A DNA stretch of 9,389 nt from an uncultured Methanobrevibacter sp. (GTDB taxonomy: Archaea > Methanobacteriota > Methanobacteria > Methanobacteriales > Methanobacteriaceae), in contig NZ_CALGFC010000052.1 in the NCBI RefSeq assembly GCF_937881195.1, positions 1-9,389 on the forward strand, read 5' to 3'. Within the stretch, counting starts at the first letter, position 1. The number at the start of each line of letters is the position of its first letter. Below are positions 1-5,505 of this stretch, piece by piece. The notes below the pieces were generated by a model. The model saw only the letters and a list, made by a program, of their open reading frames with translations. It was not told the DNA's origin and made no database searches. Both the position numbers and the translations under genes were made by a program.

Positions 1-220
1 CCAATCTTACTTCTTTTTGTTGAGATTTTAACCATTTAAAATAGTTTTTATATTCCCACCCTGCTTTTTTATAATAAAAACCAAGTTCCTCACTTTTAAT
101 TATCACCATATGCATAGCACCATAGCGATTTTTAAAAGATCCTAAATAAGTTCTAACACCACCAATCTGGAGATTAGCATTCCAACATTTATCACGTTTA
201 TGATAATGAACTCCTTCCAT
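1..220 (-). CDS. Partial gene (3' end off the left edge) with AP2-like DNA-binding segment
   Basis: An open frame starts with ATG at 220 and runs 73 codons to the left edge without a stop. In-frame upstream there is a TAA 18 bases before the ATG. Residues about 4-48 have the look of an AP2-type DNA-binding domain: an opening G-V-x-Y-H-K-R, then a W (residue 13), a strand ending in R-T-Y-L-G-S-F (23-29), then a segment with the R-Y-G-A-M-H pattern of the domain's helix. The rest is basic and aromatic (Y49-Y50, W55, Y57, Y60-F61, W63). AP2 segments in prokaryotes and phages often form the C-terminal half of HNH homing endonucleases or integrases. No HNH part is seen here before the ATG, so this may be a small stand-alone protein or a gene that has lost its 5' part. 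The base composition is less AT-rich than the adjacent spacer, as expected for coding sequence. Family assignment is by eye and tentative. Confidence 0.5.
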   Translation of the reverse strand, partial: MEGVHYHKRDKCWNANLQIGGVRTYLGSFKNRYGAMHMVIIKSEELGFYYKKAGWEYKNYFKWLKSQQKEVRL

Positions 221-597
221 AAAATTACAACCCAATTACTTTAATAAATATATTATACATATAAAATAGAATTTAAACAAGTAAATATTATAAAAAAAAT
301 CTTTATAATCCCATTAATAATAAAAAACCAAAAATTTCAAACAAAAAAAGAGATTTGTAAACAATCTTTAAAATGTCTTTTATCATTAGGAAAAATAAAA
401 GAAAACAATCACTACTAATATACAATATATAAAATTATACTATATAAACATGACTACTTAAAATACAAAAAATAATATTATAATTGAAAAATGTAAAGAA
501 AAGGACATTGCAATTAAGTCTAAAGAAAACATAAAGAAATTGTATAATATTGGTAAATTTTAAAAAATATAATAAAAAAGAGAACTAGATAAAATCA
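221..597. other. AT-rich intergenic region, no gene seen
   Basis: This 377-base stretch is very AT-rich, with stops in all frames. The only coding-like piece is a plus-strand open run at 462-563 encoding about 33 Lys/Ile-rich codons with no ATG, ending at TAA 561-563. It could be a decayed gene end but cannot be supported. The right end holds the probable tsr3 terminator. Confidence 0.6.
562..581 (-). terminator. Oligo-T terminator of tsr3
   Basis: On the minus strand, shortly after the tsr3 stop codon, the sequence reads CTCTTTTTTATTATATTTTTT. Two T6 runs without a strong hairpin fit the oligo-T intrinsic termination signals of archaea. This is inferred from position and composition only. 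Confidence 0.45.
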
Positions 598-1125
598 TTA
601 TTTTTCATGTTCTTTCAAAAATTCATTTTGGATAGCTACTACTTCCGAACTATTTTTTACATTACTATAAGATTCAAGAAGTTCTTTATTCAATTCAATA
701 AAAGTATGGCCCCATTTAAATCCATTCATAATATTTTTTGCTTCCTCTTTAAATCCAGTGATGTAAAGAGTTGCAACTATTGCTTCAGCTGTTGAAAGTT
801 TACATGGTTTACCATAGTTAACTGGACTCGCAGCTATTAAAAAAGGAAGACTTCTATGGTATTTTGTAAGTGAGAAAAATTTTGCTGATGAAGAAACTTT
901 ATTCCAAGAACAATCAAGCCCAACTATGCCTTTTTTCTCAATGAAATGTTTATCCTCTGGAGAAACAGATTTATCTGAAAAAGGATTTAATATAATAGCT
1001 CCATGCGGGATTTGATTAATATTATAAACTATTTTCGATTTTTTTTGTTTTTCTAATTTAAATGCAGTACATTTTTTTCTATCACATTCACCTGCATGAA
1101 AAATAGTTATATTTGATCTTTTCAT
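598..1125 (-). CDS. tsr3: Tsr3-type 16S rRNA aminocarboxypropyltransferase (DUF367 family)
   Basis: The 175-residue protein is a good match to archaeal Tsr3, which transfers the 3-amino-3-carboxypropyl group of S-adenosylmethionine to N3 of a hypermodified (pseudo)uridine in the decoding region of small-subunit rRNA. Visible family signatures are the N-terminal H10-A-G-E-C-D-x-K-K-C-T block, the L70-D-C-S-W74 motif, R91-x-L-P, and the long signature at 99-115 (A-S-P-V-N-Y-G-K-P-x-K-L-S-T-A-E-A), followed by a W-G near 138-139. In the known fold these segments form the SPOUT-like SAM pocket. Length is normal for archaeal members. The ATG at 1123-1125 places the conserved N-terminal strand correctly. 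There is no clear Shine-Dalgarno in front of it. The gene diverges from the PsbP-like gene and is probably monocistronic. Nothing looks damaged. Confidence 0.93.
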   Translation of the reverse strand: MKRSNITIFHAGECDRKKCTAFKLEKQKKSKIVYNINQIPHGAIILNPFSDKSVSPEDKHFIEKKGIVGLDCSWNKVSSSAKFFSLTKYHRSLPFLIAASPVNYGKPCKLSTAEAIVATLYITGFKEEAKNIMNGFKWGHTFIELNKELLESYSNVKNSSEVVAIQNEFLKEHEK

Positions 1126-1305
1126 TGATTTAATTTATAATTTTATACATAATAAATTTAATGAATGAATAATATGCTGTTTTTATAGTATTATTATTTA
1201 AAATAATATATGAAAAAATACAAAAAACAAACAGAAATTATAATTAAGATTAAAATATATAATAAGTAGTATATTATTAAAAAATTAAAACAGGATATGG
1301 AATAA
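1126..1305. promoter_or_regulatory. Divergent promoter region of tsr3 and the PsbP-like gene
   Basis: The two genes diverge from this 180-base AT-rich spacer. On the minus strand a TATA-box-like CTATAAAAA lies at 1180-1188, which would start tsr3 transcription near 1159 and leave a leader of about 34 bases. On the plus strand a TATATAA lies at 1256-1262, which would start transcription near 1285. A ribosome-binding-site-like AGGAT at 1292-1296 then sits 9 bases before the ATG at 1306. The archaeal spacing of about 25 bases from TATA box to start is general knowledge. The boxes were chosen by eye in AT-rich DNA and remain candidates. Confidence 0.4.
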
Positions 1306-1974
1306 ATGGATAAATCAATGTTATTAATTATAATTTTAGTAATATTAGGAATTATAATAGCTACTTCAAATACTGAAGATATTAATAACACTTTAAATGA
1401 TATAAAAATAACTTTAGAAGGAAAAACTAATCAACAGCCTATAGCTAAAATTAATATTACCTCTGATAATTCTACAACCTTTACAACAAATTATTCTTCA
1501 AAAAATGATTCATTTAAAAATTATTCACTTAAAAATTATAATAATTATACAAATAATGGAGAAGATTTAATTAATAATATTAATAATACAAAAATTTATA
1601 AAAAAAATGGTATATCATTTTTATATCCTAATTATTGGAATTTTGATCAATTAAATAAAATTTTAAGTTTATATCAAAAAGAATATTTAAGTCGTTGGGA
1701 TGATGGCCTAATTTTTTATATCTCCGATAATTCATTAGATGAAGAGTTAAAAATTCAAAAAATTGAAAGGTTTAAACAACCTGTTAAACTTACAGTTGAT
1801 GGTAAAAAAGCCTATTCATTAACTAGTACAAAGGCTGATTATTGGCATTATTTAGTTATAGTTCAAAAAAATAAGACTAATACATATGTTTTTATATTTT
1901 ATTGCGATAGAGAACTTAAAAAAAAGGACAAAATATTATTTAATGAAATATTAAAAACAATGCAATTAAGATAA
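1306..1974 (+). CDS. Membrane-anchored PsbP-related extracytoplasmic protein
   Basis: The 222-residue protein begins with one hydrophobic helix (residues about 5-20, rich in Ile/Leu) that looks like an uncleaved membrane anchor or signal peptide. Residues about 21-97 form an Asn/Ser/Thr-rich low-complexity stalk. A compact C-terminal domain follows (about 98-222), with the N-G-I-S-F-x-Y-P-x-x-W opening (101-111) typical of PsbP-related domains common in Methanobacteriales, and ending in F-N-E-I-L-K-T-M. The stalk carries eight N-x-S/T sequons (N27, N50, N55, N62, N67, N72, N80, N93), with a ninth at N189, so archaeal N-glycosylation outside the cell is plausible. The molecular function of these archaeal proteins is not known, and the photosystem name implies no photosynthetic role. 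The ATG at 1306 has an AGGAT upstream. The gene stands alone and converges on the chelatase gene downstream. Confidence 0.75.
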   Translation: MDKSMLLIIILVILGIIIATSNTEDINNTLNDIKITLEGKTNQQPIAKINITSDNSTTFTTNYSSKNDSFKNYSLKNYNNYTNNGEDLINNINNTKIYKKNGISFLYPNYWNFDQLNKILSLYQKEYLSRWDDGLIFYISDNSLDEELKIQKIERFKQPVKLTVDGKKAYSLTSTKADYWHYLVIVQKNKTNTYVFIFYCDRELKKKDKILFNEILKTMQLR

Positions 1975-2020
1975 AATAGGAAAATGAAAATAGAATAAAA
2001 TAAGAAAATGAAAATAGAAC
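1973..2020. repeat. Two tandem 24-bp A-rich repeats between convergent genes
   Basis: Bases 1973-1996 and 1997-2020 are direct tandem copies of a 24-base unit (aaaatarGaaaatgaaaatagaay) differing at two positions, with a fragment of a third copy following. The repeats begin inside the stop codon of the PsbP-like gene. They add T-runs on the minus strand, on the exit side of the chelatase gene. Confidence 0.7.
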
Positions 2021-2044
2021 AAAACAAATTTAAAAAAATAATAT
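1975..2044 (-). terminator. Oligo-T terminator region of the intact chelatase gene
   Basis: Reading the minus strand past the TAA at 2045-2047 there is a T7 run and then repeated TTTT runs with no GC-rich stem, which fits archaeal oligo-T termination. The plus strand is A-rich here, so the converging PsbP-like transcript has no evident T-tract terminator before it enters the antisense of the chelatase gene. Confidence 0.4.
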
Positions 2045-4411
2045 TTATAATATATTACGTTCATAAGTTAATATTTTGTCTATAGCAATATCTGGATTAT
2101 AAACATCCTCTAAATCATAATATCTACCATTAGCTAGAAATGCTAATTCCATATTTATATTACGTCCATGTTTATGCTTTTTCTCGAAATCAATTATAAT
2201 AGTATATATTTTATTTTCAGCTAACTCTTCACCCATAGCTAAAACATCATTTATAGGACTTCCACGAACTTTTTTGTTATTACTATCATTTATACCAACA
2301 TTAGGCATTCCATCAGAAAGTATGATTACCATTGGGATAAATTCTCCTTTTTTATTTTCTTTTTTAAGTATTTCAATAGCTTTTTCAATTCCCGAAGCCA
2401 TTGGTGTAGTTCCACCAACAGTAATATTATCAAGTTTATCTAGAAAAGAACTAGGTCGTTTAGTATTTGGAATTATAATCTCAGATTCCCTACCCTTAAA
2501 ACCTATAACTGCTAATTTATCCCTATTTCTATTTATATTTTTAATTATTCTCTCTAATATACCCCGTATTTTATTAACTTTCTTTTCAGCTAACATAGAT
2601 CCGCTCATATCAATTACTAAAGCTATACTTGCTCTTGCTTTATGTTTCCTAATTTTTTTACGAATATCTGCATTTTTTACATTAATTTTCAAATTATTAT
2701 TATTATTATTATTATATTTAGCATAATTATTATCACTATTATATTTAGCATAATTATTATAAATACTATTTTTAGGATTTTTTGGCTTTTTAGACTTCTT
2801 AGAATTTAAAACAGCTGCACGTATTGTAGCATCAATAGCGATATCCGAAGTAGAAACATTTGAAGCATATTGACTTTTTACATATTTTCCTTTTTCACTT
2901 TTAGAATTAACCCTAGAACCATAAAACTTTTCTTTTTCCCTACCTTCCATTACTAACATTTTTCGAATATCTTTCTCGAGAGATTCCATTTCAAATTCTT
3001 CTAAATCTTTTTCAGATTTGTTTTCATTATAATCAACTTGATATTCATCATCAGAATAATCAGATTCATTAACTTCTCCCTGAATTTGACTTTGATCTCC
3101 ATAATCATTATTAGGATTATTATTCAAGTTTGATTCATTTTCTAAATTTTCATTAGGATTATCTTCATTAGATTCACCATCTTGATTATTATTACTATTT
3201 TTATTATTTGATTCATTATCTCCATTTTTTTTGTTATCTATATCATTATCATTACCTTTACTTTCAGAAATCATAGAATTATCATTATCTTCATTATTTT
3301 CTGAATCTTCATTTTCAAGATCATCATCTAATTGATTAAAATTATCTTGATTATTAAAATCTTCATTATCTTTAGAATCATTTTCTAGATTTTTTTGATC
3401 CATATCATTTTGAGCTTTTTGAATTTGATTTTGGATTTGATTATTATCACATTGGTCAATTTCGCCTAAAACAAGATATATACTTTCTTCAAGATCATCA
3501 ATAGATACTTTCCAATGATTATTAAATGCAGCTATTGTTTTGGCTGTTTTAAGAATCGTTATGTCGCTCCTATGGCCTTCAATATCAAGATTCCTGCTTA
3601 TTCTAGCTATTATTTCAACATATTCATCACTAATAATAACTGATGAAATAAGTTCTCTTGCTTTAACAATCCTTTTTTGAAGTTTCTTTTCATCATTATG
3701 ATATTTAGCTATAAATTTTTCAGAGTTATTTTCAAAATCATCAATTCTTTTCATGATTTCTATTCTATCTTCAATATCCTCAATTCCTGATACAGAAATT
3801 TTCAAACCTATTCTATCTGATAATTGTCCTCTTAGCTCTCCTTCTTCAGGATTCATTGTTCCAATTAATATAAATTTAGAAGGATGAGATATTGAAATTC
3901 CTTCTCTTTCAATAGTATTTACACCATAAGCAGCAGCATCCAATAAAACATCAACAAGATGATCATCCAAAAGATTAATCTCATCAATATAAAGAATATT
4001 ACGATTAGCTTGAGCAAGAATACCTGGTTCAAGAGCCTTAATACCCTCATGAAGAGCCTTTTCAATATCAAGAGAACCAACAACACGATCCTCAGTAGCA
4101 CCAAGAGGCAACTCAACCACCCTCATAGGCTTCTTAACCAAAAGAACATCTTCCTCCAAACCCTTATCATTAACTTTATACAACTCAAACTCCCTATAAG
4201 ATTTCAAATCACAATTAAAAGCACAATCTTCAACAACCTCAATTTCAGGCAAAAGATCAGCCAAAGCTCTAACCGCAGTAGTCTTACCAGTACCACGATC
4301 ACCCTTAATAAGCACCCCTCCAATCGAAGGATTAATAGCATTCAAAATAAGAGCCTTCTTAATCTTATCCTGACCAACAATAGCTGTAAAAGGAAAAACA
4401 TTCTTCTTCAT
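2045..4411 (-). CDS. chlD: Chelatase motor protein, ChlI-ChlD type (AAA+ / acidic linker / VWA), intact copy
   Basis: The 788-residue protein belongs to the Mg/Co-chelatase ATPase family, which uses ATP hydrolysis to drive metal insertion into a tetrapyrrole by a CobN/ChlH-type large subunit. The AAA+ domain (about 1-330) shows Walker A G37-D-R-G-T-G-K-T44, Walker B I139-L-Y-I-D-E144, sensor-1 G-T-M-N-P (184-188), R194 in the family's G-E-L-R segment, and sensor-2 G279-H-R-S-D283. A long Asp/Glu/Asn-rich linker (about 330-475) leads to the VWA domain (about 590-788) with a complete MIDAS site: D601-x-S-x-S605, T668/T669 and D700. The start is set at ATG 4411 because the paralog begins there and GGTTATC, one mismatch from GGTGATC, precedes it. 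A GTG at 4420 would add three residues but lacks a ribosome binding site. The first 606 bases are identical to the second copy. A poly-Asn tract lies near residues 566-572. Metal and substrate are unknown. Confidence 0.9.
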   Translation of the reverse strand: MKKNVFPFTAIVGQDKIKKALILNAINPSIGGVLIKGDRGTGKTTAVRALADLLPEIEVVEDCAFNCDLKSYREFELYKVNDKGLEEDVLLVKKPMRVVELPLGATEDRVVGSLDIEKALHEGIKALEPGILAQANRNILYIDEINLLDDHLVDVLLDAAAYGVNTIEREGISISHPSKFILIGTMNPEEGELRGQLSDRIGLKISVSGIEDIEDRIEIMKRIDDFENNSEKFIAKYHNDEKKLQKRIVKARELISSVIISDEYVEIIARISRNLDIEGHRSDITILKTAKTIAAFNNHWKVSIDDLEESIYLVLGEIDQCDNNQIQNQIQKAQNDMDQKNLENDSKDNEDFNNQDNFNQLDDDLENEDSENNEDNDNSMISESKGNDNDIDNKKNGDNESNNKNSNNNQDGESNEDNPNENLENESNLNNNPNNDYGDQSQIQGEVNESDYSDDEYQVDYNENKSEKDLEEFEMESLEKDIRKMLVMEGREKEKFYGSRVNSKSEKGKYVKSQYASNVSTSDIAIDATIRAAVLNSKKSKKPKNPKNSIYNNYAKYNSDNNYAKYNNNNNNNLKINVKNADIRKKIRKHKARASIALVIDMSGSMLAEKKVNKIRGILERIIKNINRNRDKLAVIGFKGRESEIIIPNTKRPSSFLDKLDNITVGGTTPMASGIEKAIEILKKENKKGEFIPMVIILSDGMPNVGINDSNNKKVRGSPINDVLAMGEELAENKIYTIIIDFEKKHKHGRNINMELAFLANGRYYDLEDVYNPDIAIDKILTYERNIL
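2692..2715. repeat. ATT/AAT trinucleotide microsatellite coding for poly-Asn
   Basis: About eight ATT units on the plus strand encode a run of seven Asn in the intact chelatase protein, just before its VWA domain. The adjacent 2716-2762 contains two copies of a Tyr-Ala-Lys-Tyr-Asn coding unit (tatatttagcataattatta), so the whole 2692-2762 tract is an expanded tandem repeat inside the coding frame. Confidence 0.75.
3806..4411 (-). repeat. 606-bp perfect direct repeat, copy A (5' end of the intact chelatase gene)
   Basis: This segment is identical base for base to 6258-6863 (constant offset 2452), compared line by line. It begins exactly at the A of the start codon and ends after codon 202 (Gly of R-I-G-L). 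The very next bases differ on both sides: upstream leaders are unrelated, and downstream the paralogs are diverged in DNA and protein. Confidence 0.95.
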
Positions 4412-4429
4412 GATAACCACATTATATTC

Positions 4430-4441
4430 TTAAAATTATAA
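4430..4441 (-). promoter_or_regulatory. Candidate TATA box for the intact chelatase gene
   Basis: The minus strand carries TTATAATTTT about 20-30 bases before the ATG at 4411, in the spacer after the split copy. If used, it would give a very short or absent leader. Read-through from the upstream chelatase genes is the alternative. AT-rich context makes chance matches likely. Confidence 0.3.
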
Positions 4442-4453
4442 TAATAAAAAAAT

Positions 4454-4517
4454 AAAAAAGTAATTTAGAAATAAAAAAAATTAATTTGCAAAGAAAAAAA
4501 GTAATTTACAAATAAAA
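4454..4517 (-). terminator. Oligo-T terminator built from three about 20-bp repeats, after the VWA ORF
   Basis: Three imperfect units of 20-21 bases (A-run, then g/t-taattt, then a short A-rich tail) are aligned at 4460, 4481 and 4501. On the minus strand they read as successive T6-T8 runs directly after the stop of the VWA ORF at 4528. This is a repeated oligo-T signal without a strong hairpin, as expected for archaeal termination. Confidence 0.5.
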
Positions 4518-4527
4518 AATTCGAAAA

Positions 4528-5505
4528 TTAAAGATTTTCTCTCTCATAATCAATTATTTTTTCTAAAACCATATCTGACAAATCACTCTTAAAAGAACCA
4601 AATGACATAGAATTTATATCAACATCTTCTACTTCAAATATATCATTTGTTAATGTATTACCAAGTGCTTCAAGATCATAAAAATTCCCACTTGTTATAA
4701 AAGCTAACTCTTTATTAACACTTCGACCCTTACTTTTTTCTTTTTCAAAGTTAACAATAACAGTATGAATATTATATTTAGCTATTTCTTCTCCAATTTT
4801 TAAGACATCATTAATAGGATTACTTATAATTTCTTTATTATTTAAATTAAGTTTACTTTTTAAATTTTTATTATTGTTTAATATTTGATTATTAGACCTA
4901 TCCAAACTTACATTAGTTATACCATCAGATAGAATCATCATCATAGGAATATACTCTTCTTTATTAAAATCTTTCTTCAAAACTTCTAAACCCTTTACTA
5001 GTCCCGCAGCCATTGGAGTTGTCCCTCCAACAGTTATATTATTAAGTTTTTCTAAAAAAGAATTATGATTATTAGTATTTGGAATTATAACCTCTGAATC
5101 TTTACCTTTAAAACCAATAACTGCAAGTTTATCCTTATTAGCTTGGATATTTGAAATTATTTTTTGAACTATTAATTTTATCCTGTTTAATTTTTCTTCA
5201 CCAATCATGGATCCACTCATATCCACAACTAGTACAACAGATAATTTTGCCCCATGTTTTCTTATTTTTTCTCTTAAATCCTCTTTTTTTATATCCACTT
5301 TTAAATGACTAGTTTTAATATTTTTATTACTTTTTTTAAGCTTTTGAGAATTATTTTTATTTTTTAACAAAGATGCACGTAAAGTTGCATCGATAGCTAT
5401 ATCATCAAATTTATTCGATATTTTGCTTTTAACATATTTGCCCTTTTTACTTTGAGAATTAATTCTTTTACCATAAAGTTTTTCTCGTTTAACTCCCTCA
5501 ATCAT
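4528..5505 (-). CDS. chlD: VWA half of the split chelatase copy (ChlD-like C-terminal part)
   Basis: The 325-residue ORF corresponds to the C-terminal part of the intact paralog. Its first residues (M-I-E-G-x-K-R-E-K-L-Y-G) align with M-E-G-R-E-K-E-K-F-Y-G there. The VWA domain (about 85-325) keeps the full MIDAS set: D95-x-S-x-S99, T162/T163 and D194, so it should bind Mg2+ and dock on AAA+ or large subunits as in ChlD. Compared with the intact copy it has an Asn/Lys-rich insertion after the L-S-D-G motif and an extra roughly 25-residue segment before the C-terminal helix. The ATG at 5503-5505 shares its A with the TAA of the upstream ORF (TAATG). No ribosome binding site is visible, so it is made either by translational coupling or as the extension of the upstream ORF by a -1 slip at 5511-5517. 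It probably does not act as an independent gene. Confidence 0.85.
   Translation of the reverse strand: MIEGVKREKLYGKRINSQSKKGKYVKSKISNKFDDIAIDATLRASLLKNKNNSQKLKKSNKNIKTSHLKVDIKKEDLREKIRKHGAKLSVVLVVDMSGSMIGEEKLNRIKLIVQKIISNIQANKDKLAVIGFKGKDSEVIIPNTNNHNSFLEKLNNITVGGTTPMAAGLVKGLEVLKKDFNKEEYIPMMMILSDGITNVSLDRSNNQILNNNKNLKSKLNLNNKEIISNPINDVLKIGEEIAKYNIHTVIVNFEKEKSKGRSVNKELAFITSGNFYDLEALGNTLTNDIFEVEDVDINSMSFGSFKSDLSDMVLEKIIDYERENL

Noticed and set aside
462..563. Possible 33-codon Lys/Ile-rich coding remnant on the plus strand
   Set aside because: It has no ATG and no ribosome binding site, and is too short to recognise; equal runs occur by chance in such AT-rich DNA.
2274..2726. 150-codon hydrophobic plus-strand frame
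   Set aside because: It lies fully antisense to the VWA domain, and its Leu/Ile/Ser-rich composition is what antisense AT-rich coding DNA gives.
4412..4420. GTG at 4420 as start of the intact chelatase gene
   Set aside because: No ribosome binding site precedes it. The paralog begins at the aligned ATG, and the identity of the two genes stops exactly there.
3959..4441. Long plus-strand open frame opposite the AAA+ region, repeated at 6411-6911
   Set aside because: It is the antisense shadow of the identical 606-bp block. The protein is low-complexity Ile/Asn/Thr-rich, matches no family I recognise, and appears twice only because the DNA is duplicated.
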